Shown: positions 7,529-13,508 of the stretch, one piece after another
Layout: every line of letters starts with the position of its first letter
How positions within the stretch are numbered: the stretch's first letter is position 1
NCBI GenBank assembly: GCA_964556705.1
Contig: CAZKXX010000082.1
Span: 1 to 17,713, forward strand
Reading direction: 5' to 3'
Source of the DNA: CAZKXX01 sp964556705
GTDB lineage: Bacteria; Acidobacteriota; Terriglobia; UBA7540
DNA: 17,713 nucleotides
Notes under the pieces: model-generated
Database searches by the model: none
What the model saw: the letters and a program-made list of their open reading frames with translations, nothing else
What the model was told of the DNA's origin: nothing
Made by a program: the position numbers and the translations under genes

Positions 7529-8911
7529 TTGGATTCAGGAAGCGGCAGGGAGAACGCTGGAAAAGTTGCCGAAACGCCGCCAGCCTCGCTGGGAATTCGC
7601 GAGCCGCCCCGGACGTTCCTCGAGCGCCTTCGTTATCTCGGACCTTCGCTCATCATCACGGGCTCGATTGTCGGCTCGGGCGAGTTGATTGTCACGACGA
7701 CACTCGGGGCGCGGATGGGGTTTGCCGCCCTCTGGCTCATCCTCCTGAGCTGCCTCATCAAAGTGGTGGTCCAGATCGAAATCGGAAGGTACACGGTCTC
7801 CTCCGGCGATACGGCGCTCACAGCGCTCAACCGCCTTCCCGGCCCGCGCTGGAGCGTTTCGTGGGTGATTTGGGCCTGGATGGCGATGACGGGCATCGTC
7901 TGTTTTCAGGTGGGCGGAATCATCGGTGGCGTGAGCCAATCGCTGAACCTGCTGTTTCCCGGCGTGGGGCTGGTGGCCTGGAGCCTTCTGATTTCTTTGC
8001 TGACGCTGGGGTTACTGTTGAGCGGGCGCTATCGGGTGGTGGAAGGGGTCTCGGCGATCCTGGTGACGGCGTTCACCTTCACGACGCTCCTTTCCGCGGC
8101 GCTCGTGCAGTGGTCGCCGCACGCCGTCTCGCCGGGGGAAATCGCCAGCGGCCTGACGTTTCACCTGCCGCCCGAAGGCGTGGCCGTGGCATTCGCCGTG
8201 TTCGGCATCACGGGCATCGGCACCACCGAACTGCTCTACTACCCGAATTGGTGCATGGAAAAAGGCTACGCGCGCTTTACCGGAAGTCCCTCCGACGACC
8301 CCGAATGGGTCCGGCGGGCGCGCGGATGGGTGCGCGTCATGCAGACGGACGCCGTGGTGGCCATGGTCCTCTACACGACAGCGACCGTGGCTTTCTACAT
8401 TCTGGGCGCCGCCGTCCTGCACCGCATGGGCGTCGTCCCGCGCGGCGATGAGATGGTTCGGATGCTCTCCAACATGTTCACGGAAACCTTTGGACCGTGG
8501 GCGTTTTTCGTGTTTGTCGTCGGGGCCTTTTGCGTCCTCTACTCGACTTTCTTTGCATCCACCGCCTCAAACGCCATGATGGTCGTGGATTGTGTGGGGG
8601 TGTTCGGTGTCCGCTCGGCGCGCGAGGGGGAGACGCGCGTCCGATGGCTGCGCCTTTTCGTGACCGTGCTGGTAGCGCTCTCACTGACCCTTTTCATCAC
8701 CTTCAAGGAGCCGGTGGCCATGGTCTTGGCGGGGGGAATGGCGCAAACGGCTTTGCTGCCCGTCGTTTGCTTCTCGGCCCTCTACCTCCACTACCGCCAC
8801 CTGGATGAGCGGCTTCGGCCCTCGAAATGGATCGTTGTCCTGCTTTGGGTCTCGAGTACGCTCACTTTGGGCGTCGCGCTCTACACTCTTTCCCGGCCGT
8901 TCCTTTCTTGA
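7529..8911 (+). CDS. Nramp-family (SLC11-like) transporter, divergent, without canonical metal-binding motifs
   Basis: A 460-residue inner-membrane protein with about eleven hydrophobic helices and the Nramp layout: L-G-P-S-L-I-I-T-G-S-I-V-G-S-G-E-L-I (TM1, 38-54), G-R-Y at 86-88, a TM6 region G-I-T-G-I-G-T-T-E-L-L-Y-Y-P-N-W (226-241), and a TM with A-S-T-A-S-N-A-M. Canonical Nramp transporters (MntH) carry D-P-G-N in TM1 and an M-P-H-type motif in TM6 that bind Mn2+ or Fe2+. Both are absent here, so this is an Nramp-related carrier of unknown substrate and should not be called MntH. The start is a TTG with GAGG five bases upstream. It is transcribed divergently from the TPR operon from its own promoter. 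Confidence 0.85.
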   Translation: MDSGSGRENAGKVAETPPASLGIREPPRTFLERLRYLGPSLIITGSIVGSGELIVTTTLGARMGFAALWLILLSCLIKVVVQIEIGRYTVSSGDTALTALNRLPGPRWSVSWVIWAWMAMTGIVCFQVGGIIGGVSQSLNLLFPGVGLVAWSLLISLLTLGLLLSGRYRVVEGVSAILVTAFTFTTLLSAALVQWSPHAVSPGEIASGLTFHLPPEGVAVAFAVFGITGIGTTELLYYPNWCMEKGYARFTGSPSDDPEWVRRARGWVRVMQTDAVVAMVLYTTATVAFYILGAAVLHRMGVVPRGDEMVRMLSNMFTETFGPWAFFVFVVGAFCVLYSTFFASTASNAMMVVDCVGVFGVRSAREGETRVRWLRLFVTVLVALSLTLFITFKEPVAMVLAGGMAQTALLPVVCFSALYLHYRHLDERLRPSKWIVVLLWVSSTLTLGVALYTLSRPFLS

Positions 8912-8931
8912 CCGCGGACTTTCTGACAAAC

Positions 8932-8978
8932 AAAAGGCGAAGCGAACGCAAACGAAAGCGCAAAACGCAAAATTGCGT
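8932..8978 (+). repeat. Low-complexity A/GC tract ending in a palindrome
   Basis: After the Nramp stop the sequence alternates short A-runs with GCG/ACG steps (GCGAACGC, AAACGAAAGCGC, AAAACGC) and ends in ACGCAA-AA-TTGCGT (8965-8978), a 6-bp inverted repeat. It could be a weak terminator for the Nramp gene, with TTTTT about 14 nt downstream, or a protein-binding site 20 nt before the next promoter. Confidence 0.35.
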
Positions 8979-8997
8979 GTTGCCTTGCCGATTTTTC

Positions 8998-9025
8998 TTG
9001 ACTCGCCCGATGGGGGTGCTAGATT
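8998..9025 (+). promoter_or_regulatory. Sigma70-like promoter of the small secreted protein gene
   Basis: -35 TTGACT (8998-9003), 16-bp spacer, -10 TAGATT (9020-9025). The expected transcription start, 7 nt on, coincides with the ATG at 9032, so the mRNA is probably leaderless. Confidence 0.6.
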
Positions 9026-9031
9026 GGTTAC

Positions 9032-9349
9032 ATGCAGCGGATGAGGTGGCTGGAACAATCTCTCTCGCGCGTGTCCTTGGCACTTGTTCTGGGAGTCCTG
9101 GGGTGGGCCGCGCTGGCCGGAGCGGGCCGCACGGCGTCAGCTCTCGAGGAGCAGCATCCCACCGTGTTCGCGCGCCGGGCTCCAATGCCGGCCGCGGCGG
9201 TTCGTGCCGATTTCCGCGAAGAACTTTCGTCGCTCCCTGCCTGCCGCAAGCGCGCCTCAGACTCACATTTTGTCCCTGTCGCCCGCCCCTTGCCTCCTTC
9301 TGTTGCAGGGCGAACCCTGCTTAACTTTATCGGATTGCGTCGAGAATAG
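9032..9349 (+). CDS. Small predicted secreted hypothetical protein
   Basis: A 105-residue frame not recognised as any family. It opens with M-Q-R-M-R-W-L-E-Q-S-L-S-R, a hydrophobic run V-S-L-A-L-V-L-G-V-L-G-W-A-A-L-A-G-A-G and a possible cleavage site after T-A-S-A, the layout of a signal peptide or single anchor. The rest is Ala/Arg/Pro-rich with H-F-V-P-V-A-R-P-L-P-P and three Cys or fewer, so no fold can be named. Support for it being real: a good promoter immediately upstream whose predicted start is this ATG, G/C-biased third positions typical of the neighbours, and a stop before the next gene's leader. There is no Shine-Dalgarno sequence, as expected for a leaderless transcript. It could still be a spurious frame. 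Confidence 0.6.
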   Translation: MQRMRWLEQSLSRVSLALVLGVLGWAALAGAGRTASALEEQHPTVFARRAPMPAAAVRADFREELSSLPACRKRASDSHFVPVARPLPPSVAGRTLLNFIGLRRE

Positions 9350-9372
9350 AGCTCGCTACGCGATCGTCACCA

Positions 9373-9443
9373 CGCCTGAAACAAGGGGTCGGCAGTCACG
9401 ACAGCCCCGCCCGAAGGGACTAATGGCCCGCAGGCGGAGTCTC
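9373..9443 (+). ncRNA. Candidate structured 5' leader of the pseudo-receiver gene
   Basis: The 141 nt between the small secreted gene and the response regulator can fold. CGCCTG (9373-9378) pairs with CAGGCG (9431-9436), enclosing GGGG (9385-9388) with CCCC (9405-9408) and CCC-GAA-GGG (9410-9418). GGGACT (9416-9421) can instead pair with AGTCTC (9438-9443), a possible alternative state. I tried to match it to known riboswitch classes (c-di-GMP, cobalamin, glycine, ZTP) and found no convincing fit. It ends about 47 nt before the ATG. Confidence 0.3.
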
Positions 9444-9490
9444 CGTTGGCCGGCCCGCGAGGAACGTGAAAACGACGACGGAGGTGACCG

Positions 9491-9922
9491 ATGCAGACAA
9501 GAATCGCGAGCCCTCGGACCGAAGAGCCCCGTGGACTCATGGCGCCTGCCCGCAGAGTTCTCGTGGTGGATGAGGACGCGAATGATTTGAGCTACTACGC
9601 GCGCACACTTCGGCAGTTCGGGTATAAAGTGCGAATCTGCTCTTCCTATGCCGAAGCGGTGGAGTGGCTTGGCCGTGAGACCTATGACTTCATCGTGGTC
9701 AGCCAGGGAAGCCGGGCCTTCGAAGGCCGGTCGGTGGTGGAGCGGGTGGTGATGCTCGACCGCCGCATTCCCGTGCTCGTGCTGGCTCGCTGCGCAGAAA
9801 TGGATTGCTATCTCGAGGCCATGCAATTGGGAGCCGTGGATTACCTGGAAAAGCCGCTCTCTCCTTCTGAACTGATGCGCGTCGTCGAGACTCATTTGCG
9901 ACCGCGTTCGATGGTCGCTTAA
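9491..9922 (+). CDS. Single-domain response regulator receiver protein lacking the phosphoacceptor Asp (pseudo-receiver)
   Basis: A 143-residue CheY-like receiver without an output domain. The first strand R-R-V-L-V-V-D-E-D (21-29) supplies the acidic pocket, and the last strand D-Y-L-E-K-P (117-122) has the conserved Lys121. The third strand reads Y-D-F-I-V-V-S-Q-G-S, so the phosphorylated Asp is replaced by Ser71, and the usual Thr/Ser switch position in V-L-V-L-A-R is Ala99. Conventional aspartyl phosphorylation is therefore not expected; the protein more likely works by protein binding. The surrounding E-A-M-Q-L-G-A-V-D-Y-L helix is well kept, arguing against decay. The ATG has GGAGG six bases upstream; a second ATG at residue 17 is less well placed. 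A hairpin follows the stop. Confidence 0.88.
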   Translation: MQTRIASPRTEEPRGLMAPARRVLVVDEDANDLSYYARTLRQFGYKVRICSSYAEAVEWLGRETYDFIVVSQGSRAFEGRSVVERVVMLDRRIPVLVLARCAEMDCYLEAMQLGAVDYLEKPLSPSELMRVVETHLRPRSMVA

Positions 9923-9930
9923 ACCCTTTG

Positions 9931-9962
9931 GGGGCAGGCAAGGGAGGAGTCCTGCCTGCCCC
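9931..9962 (+). terminator. Hairpin after the pseudo-receiver gene
   Basis: Perfect 10-bp inverted repeat GGGGCAGGCA (9931-9940) and TGCCTGCCCC (9953-9962) around a 12-nt loop, starting 9 nt after the stop codon. No U-run follows, so it is a terminator-like hairpin rather than a textbook intrinsic terminator. Confidence 0.55.
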
Positions 9963-10064
9963 TGGAAGGTCCCTCCTTCTTCGATTAAATCCCTGATTTT
10001 AAAGACGCTTAGCTGGGCTGACGCATCCTGGCGGATTTCCTGTCCCGCTTTGAACTTGAGCCGA

Positions 10065-10093
10065 TTGTTCCCGCCGCCGAGGCAAGCTACAAT
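10065..10093 (+). promoter_or_regulatory. Sigma70-like promoter of the isomerase/epimerase gene
   Basis: -35 TTGTTC (10065-10070), 17-bp spacer, -10 TACAAT (10088-10093). The start would be near 10100, giving a leader of about 47 nt. The rest of the gap 9963-10064 shows nothing recognisable. Confidence 0.5.
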
Positions 10094-10146
10094 GCCGCCC
10101 CTCAAGGAGTGAAAGCTGGCCGAAGGCGTCGAAGCAGGAGGGTCCC

Positions 10147-11106
10147 ATGTCACTTGACCGCATCACCCGGCGGGAATTTGTAAAGCGCACCGGCGCTTTC
10201 TCCGTGGCCGCCTTCGCCCCGCGGCCGGGGCGCGCGCGGACGGATTCGCAGTCCATGCGACTGGGCGGGCCGGTGTTTGTGAAAACGGAAGACCCGGATG
10301 AACTGGCGCGGGCCCATCGCGCTCTTGGCTACCGCGCCGCTTACGCGCCGAACCTGAAGGTTCAGGAGACGGAAAAGATCCGCGCCGTGGTGGAGGCCTT
10401 CGAGCGGGAGGATGTGGCCATTGCCGAAGTCGGGGCGTGGGTGAACATGCTCGACCCGGACGCCGAAAAGCGCCGCAAGAACCTCGACTACGTGACGGAA
10501 CGGCTGGCGCTGGCCGAGGAGCTGGGCGCGCGATGCTGTGTGAACATCGCGGGCTCGTTCAACCCCAAAGTCTGGTACGGCCCGCATCATGAAAACCTGA
10601 GCCCGCGGTTTGTGGAAGCCACCGTCGAAAACTGTCGGAGGGTGATTGACGCCGTCAAGCCCCGCCGGACAACGTTTTCGATCGAAATGATGGGCTGGTG
10701 TTTCCCGACCGGCCCGGACGAATACCTGGAGCTCATTCGCGGCGTTGACCGGAAAGCCTTCGCCGTTCATATGGACGTCTGCAATATCCTCAACTCGCCG
10801 GCGCGGATGTATTCGAACGCGGAAGTGATCCGGGAATGTTTTCGGAAGCTCGGCCGCTGGACGGTTTCCTGCCACGCCAAAGACGTGGACTGGATTCCGG
10901 AATTCCAGGTTCGCTTCAAGGAAGTGGTTCCCGGACGCGGCTGGGTGGACTATCGCGCTTATCTGAGCGAGCTTTCGCGCCTTCCGGTGGATGCTCCGCT
11001 CATGCTCGAGCACCTGGAGACGGCGGAGGAATACGCTCAGGCGGCCAATCACATTCGCGGCGTGGCGAAGGCCCTCGGGCTTTCTTTCGGGACGGAACTC
11101 GGTTAG
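10147..11106 (+). CDS. Sugar phosphate isomerase/epimerase family protein (xylose isomerase-like TIM barrel), Tat-like signal
   Basis: A 319-residue protein. The N-terminus T-R-R-E-F-V-K-R-T-G-A-F-S-V-A-A-F-A resembles a twin-arginine signal with a short hydrophobic stretch, followed by a TIM-barrel domain of the AP-endonuclease-2/xylose-isomerase family. Likely metal and substrate ligands: Glu180 (S-I-E-M-M-G), His208 and Asp210 (V-H-M-D-V-C-N), His243 (S-C-H-A-K-D) and Glu288 (M-L-E-H-L-E), the usual Glu-Asp/His-His-Glu set. Family members isomerise or epimerise keto-sugars or inosose derivatives (IolE and IolI belong here), but the exact substrate is unknown. AGGAGG lies five bases before the ATG. 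iolB occurs 0.7 kb away on the other strand, a weak hint of a cyclitol or sugar-acid theme. Confidence 0.85.
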   Translation: MSLDRITRREFVKRTGAFSVAAFAPRPGRARTDSQSMRLGGPVFVKTEDPDELARAHRALGYRAAYAPNLKVQETEKIRAVVEAFEREDVAIAEVGAWVNMLDPDAEKRRKNLDYVTERLALAEELGARCCVNIAGSFNPKVWYGPHHENLSPRFVEATVENCRRVIDAVKPRRTTFSIEMMGWCFPTGPDEYLELIRGVDRKAFAVHMDVCNILNSPARMYSNAEVIRECFRKLGRWTVSCHAKDVDWIPEFQVRFKEVVPGRGWVDYRAYLSELSRLPVDAPLMLEHLETAEEYAQAANHIRGVAKALGLSFGTELG

Positions 11107-11134
11107 CGTCCTGCCCTGCGCGGCCAAGGACGAC

Positions 11135-11152
11135 GGCCTGACCGCTCAGGCC
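11135..11152 (+). terminator. Short hairpin after the isomerase gene
   Basis: Perfect GGCCTGA (11135-11141) and TCAGGCC (11146-11152) with a 4-nt loop, 28 nt after the stop. No U-run follows, so termination is only suggested. Confidence 0.4.
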
Positions 11153-11187
11153 CGCTTCCGGTTTCCTGATCAATTGGTTCCTCTCGA

Positions 11188-11715
11188 ATGAAATTGGCGA
11201 CTGCAGGTCCGGCGCGGATTCGAAGAAGGAAGGAAATCGCGGCCCTTCTTGCCGTAGCTGTGTGCGCTCTGGCTTCGGCCTGCTCAAGCGCGCCGCCCGA
11301 GCCCGACCCCGAAGCCCGTTCGAATGAGCTGGCGGCGGCGGGGGCGCTTCAGGTCTTCAATGCCGCGGCGTACGAGTATCTGGCTTTCTACCACAACGGC
11401 TATCCGCCGACTCCCGCCGCGCTCGGACCGCCCGCTCCCGGGGCTGAGCCGTCCTGCCAGGCCGCGGGGATATTGGAAGCGACGTTTCTGGAGAGCGTGC
11501 GGAACGGCTACCGCTTTGAATATCATCCCGGCCCGCCGATTCAAGACCCGCCGGGCGGCTGCATGCCCGGAGTCGAGGAATATACACTGAGCGCGAGACC
11601 CGTGGCCTACGGAAAGACCGGAAAGGTGAGCTATCTCAGCGACGAGACGACGGCGATTTACGCCACCGCCGAAAACCGCGCTGCCACACACCGCGACCCG
11701 CGGTTCGAACCGTGA
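11188..11715 (+). CDS. Predicted lipoprotein with type IV pilin-like C-terminal region
   Basis: A 175-residue protein. Residues 11-31 form a basic-then-hydrophobic signal (I-R-R-R-K-E-I-A-A-L-L-A-V-A-V-C-A-L-A-S-A) ending at Cys32 in A-S-A-C, a slightly off-consensus lipobox. The mature part has N-A-A-A-Y-E-Y-L-A-F-Y-H-N-G-Y-P-P-T-P-A-A-L-G, a segment G-Y-R-F-E-Y-H-P-G, and an ending Y-T-L-S-A-R-P-V-A-Y-G-K-T-G-K-V-S-Y-L-S-D-E. These resemble the globular part of pilins and pseudopilins of this phylum, which normally end in Y-x-x-x-A-x-P plus G-x-R-x-F-x-x-D/S-x-x-G. There is no prepilin peptidase site or N-terminal pilin helix. The role is unknown; an outer-membrane or periplasmic accessory protein is plausible. 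No ribosome site is evident at the ATG. Confidence 0.7.
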   Translation: MKLATAGPARIRRRKEIAALLAVAVCALASACSSAPPEPDPEARSNELAAAGALQVFNAAAYEYLAFYHNGYPPTPAALGPPAPGAEPSCQAAGILEATFLESVRNGYRFEYHPGPPIQDPPGGCMPGVEEYTLSARPVAYGKTGKVSYLSDETTAIYATAENRAATHRDPRFEP

Positions 11716-11731
11716 GCGCCGTGATAAGCCA

Positions 11732-11752
11732 CCCCGACGCTTTCAGTCGGGG
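11732..11752. terminator. Hairpin between convergent lipoprotein and iolB genes
   Basis: Perfect CCCCGAC (11732-11738) and GTCGGGG (11746-11752) around a 7-nt loop. It lies in the 136-bp convergent gap and could act on either transcript. It may also be a dispersed extragenic palindrome; a genome-wide count would tell. Confidence 0.45.
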
Positions 11753-11784
11753 CGGAGCACCGGGTGGAAGCCTTCGCTACGGCG

Positions 11785-11819
11785 CAACCCGCAACCAGCA
11801 ACCAACAACTAACAACCAG
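11785..11819 (+). repeat. Five tandem heptamers CAACNNR
   Basis: CAACCCG, CAACCAG, CAACCAA, CAACTAA, CAACCAG, contiguous and in register, in the gap between the lipoprotein gene and the 3' end of iolB. Same 7-bp period as the arrays at 1707 and 2327 but with a different unit. Confidence 0.8.
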
Positions 11820-11851
11820 CTACGGACTGCCAACGGCCGACGGGTATCTGC

Positions 11852-12670
11852 CTACTGAAGCTTCCTAATCCAAGCATGCCGCGGGTCGTCGGCCCAGGCG
11901 CCGTAGCGGCGTTCTTCGCCGGCCAGGACCCAGGTGTAGTGCAGTTCGTAGCCCGGCGCGGCGACGACGGGGTGGTAGCCCTTGGGCAGCAGCACCGTAT
12001 CGCCGTCTTCGACGACGAAGACGTTCGAGAACCCGTCGGGCTCCTCACTCGGCGTGTAGGTCCAGATGAAGCCGAAGCCCTGGGAGGGCTTGACGCGGAA
12101 GAAATAGATTTCTTCCAGAACCGCTTCGTGGGGCGGGTTTTTCTTGTCGTGCTTGTGCGGCGGATAGCTCGACCAGTTGCCCGGCGGATTCAGGGTCTCG
12201 CCGGCGAGCAGTCGCTCGGCGGGGACGTCTTCGGCGAGAGCGCAATAGACTTTGCGTCGCCAGTTTTCGCGACCGACCTCGTTGGCGACGATGCCCGCGC
12301 CCGAACGGTGCGACGGAGGCGCGCTGGCCTGGGAAGGCGCGGAAAAGATTCCGGTGTCCAGAAGGCCTGAGCCGGCGGTGACTTCGACCCGGGCGTTTGG
12401 CGGAACGTAAACCATCTCGGGCGGGCCGGAAAAAACGTCAGCGCGCCCGCCGACCTTTTCGAACGTTGTCCGCTCGCCGTCCGCGGTTTCCACCATCACG
12501 CGGCCCACGCCCGAAAAGACGTCGAGAACGTACTCGCGCCCGCCGGTTTCCAGCGCGTGCTGTTCCCCTTGTTTGAGCTGGAGGCGGGCAAAATCCAGAA
12601 AGCGCAGCGTCCCCGTCGGCACAAGCTGGACAAATTTCCCTCCCCAGGGCGCTTTAATCAGTCGGTTCAT
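11852..12670 (-). CDS. iolB: 5-deoxy-glucuronate isomerase
   Basis: A 272-residue bicupin that converts 5-deoxy-D-glucuronate to 5-dehydro-2-deoxy-D-gluconate (the deoxy-ketogluconate intermediate of inositol degradation) in the cytosol. The signature A-G-E-T-L-N-P-P-G-N-W-S-S-Y-P-P-H-K-H-D (156-175) is intact, with His172 and His174 as metal ligands, Glu at 186-187 (L-E-E-I-Y-F-F) and His233 (G-Y-H-P-V-V). Length matches the family (~270). The ATG has GAGG five bases upstream. A VOC-family gene ends 19 nt before the ATG, so the two share a transcript. None of the other iol genes (iolA, C, D, E, G) is in the window, apart from the distantly related TIM-barrel protein on the other strand. Confidence 0.93.
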   Translation of the reverse strand: MNRLIKAPWGGKFVQLVPTGTLRFLDFARLQLKQGEQHALETGGREYVLDVFSGVGRVMVETADGERTTFEKVGGRADVFSGPPEMVYVPPNARVEVTAGSGLLDTGIFSAPSQASAPPSHRSGAGIVANEVGRENWRRKVYCALAEDVPAERLLAGETLNPPGNWSSYPPHKHDKKNPPHEAVLEEIYFFRVKPSQGFGFIWTYTPSEEPDGFSNVFVVEDGDTVLLPKGYHPVVAAPGYELHYTWVLAGEERRYGAWADDPRHAWIRKLQ

Positions 12671-12689
12671 CGATTCCTCTCGCCTGAAC

Positions 12690-13232
12690 TCACGCCTCAG
12701 GCATTTTGATTTCCTCGGGGGGAACGATTCGCTTGACGGTCGCGAAACCCCAGTTGTGGCCTTCCGGGTCCGCGAGCGAGCAGGTGCGGTCGCCCCAGAA
12801 CTGGTCGGCGGGTTCCTGAATAACGCGGCCCCCCGCTGCGCGCGCCCTGCGCGCCAGGGCGTCCACGTCCTTGACGTAAACGTACGTTGTGACGGGCGAC
12901 CCGCCGAGGTCCGACGGAGCTTTGTACCCTTGCTCGGGATTCGCCCGGCCGAACATCACCGTGCAGTCTCCGTGAAGCATTTCCGCATGGACTAATTTGC
13001 CGTCCGGGCCGGGCATGGCCAGCTTCTTCTTGAATCCGAACGCCTTGTCGTAGAACTCGATCATGCTTTCTGGATCTTTCACGACGAGATAGACGCTGAC
13101 GAGCTGCATGGCCGGCGGGACTTTAACGCCCGCCACGATTCGCGGCTTCGGCGCGGCCGCTTTCTTGCGCGCCGGCATGCGCGGGGCGCGCCGGCTTCGA
13201 CTCTTGCCCTTTTGGGCCTTCTTCGGGCTCAT
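12690..13232 (-). CDS. VOC superfamily protein (glyoxalase/bleomycin-resistance/PhnB-like)
   Basis: A 180-residue protein. The first ~35 residues are strongly basic and low-complexity (K-K-A-Q-K-G-K-S-R-S-R-R, M-P-A-R-K-K-A-A-A-P-K), followed by a single two-module VOC domain: V-S-V-Y-L-V-V-K-D-P-E-S-M-I-E-F-Y, H-A-E-M-L-H-G-D-C-T-V-M-F, the PhnB-type D-Q-F-W-G-D-R segment, and D-P-E-G-H-N-W-G-F-A near the end. VOC proteins include metal-dependent lyases, dioxygenases, epimerases and binding proteins; the reaction cannot be assigned. The basic tail is unusual and might bind nucleic acid or simply be disordered. A GAGGTGA lies six bases before the ATG. It is the first gene of the VOC-iolB transcript. 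Confidence 0.88.
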   Translation of the reverse strand: MSPKKAQKGKSRSRRAPRMPARKKAAAPKPRIVAGVKVPPAMQLVSVYLVVKDPESMIEFYDKAFGFKKKLAMPGPDGKLVHAEMLHGDCTVMFGRANPEQGYKAPSDLGGSPVTTYVYVKDVDALARRARAAGGRVIQEPADQFWGDRTCSLADPEGHNWGFATVKRIVPPEEIKMPEA

Positions 13233-13508
13233 GGACAGTCACCTCATATTCAGCATTCGGCGGCAGATGAAGACAGAACGGCGCGCCGCCCAGCGTGGGT
13301 GAGATTTTAGGAGAAATGACGCGACGGCGCAATCCGCGCCGCCAGGCTCGCCAGGGCGGTCGTGTACCAACTTGGAACTGGATTAATAATAAAGCGCGGC
13401 CTATATTTGGCGACTGAAAGGCGCCGCTGGCTCTTCGCCGGGATCCCGAACCCGCGCCCGGGGTTCCGCGCATTCCGCCGCGGCCATTCCGCTCGTCTGG
13501 AAGCCGCC
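13233..13508. other. Divergent intergenic region between VOC-iolB and HTH regulator
   Basis: 276 bp without a gene that I support, although the regulator frame is open upstream to 13362. It holds an AT-rich patch with TATATT at 13402-13407, a weak -10 candidate for the regulator, and a leader hairpin GAACCC (13448-13453) with GGGTTC (13461-13466). No clear -35 is visible. Confidence 0.4.

Noticed and set aside
7282..7688. Overlapping frames in the 7224-7528 gap on both strands
   Set aside because: They cross promoters, run into the Nramp gene out of frame and show no domain or ribosome site.
9373..9443. c-di-GMP (GEMM) or cobalamin riboswitch in the pseudo-receiver leader
   Set aside because: Short stretches such as GGGAC recall these classes, but the conserved core boxes are missing, so I left the class open.
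13362..13508. Longer N-terminus for the HTH regulator (ATG at 13362)
   Set aside because: The extra 49 residues show no domain, cover an AT-rich patch and leader hairpin, and the 13509 ATG has a better ribosome site.
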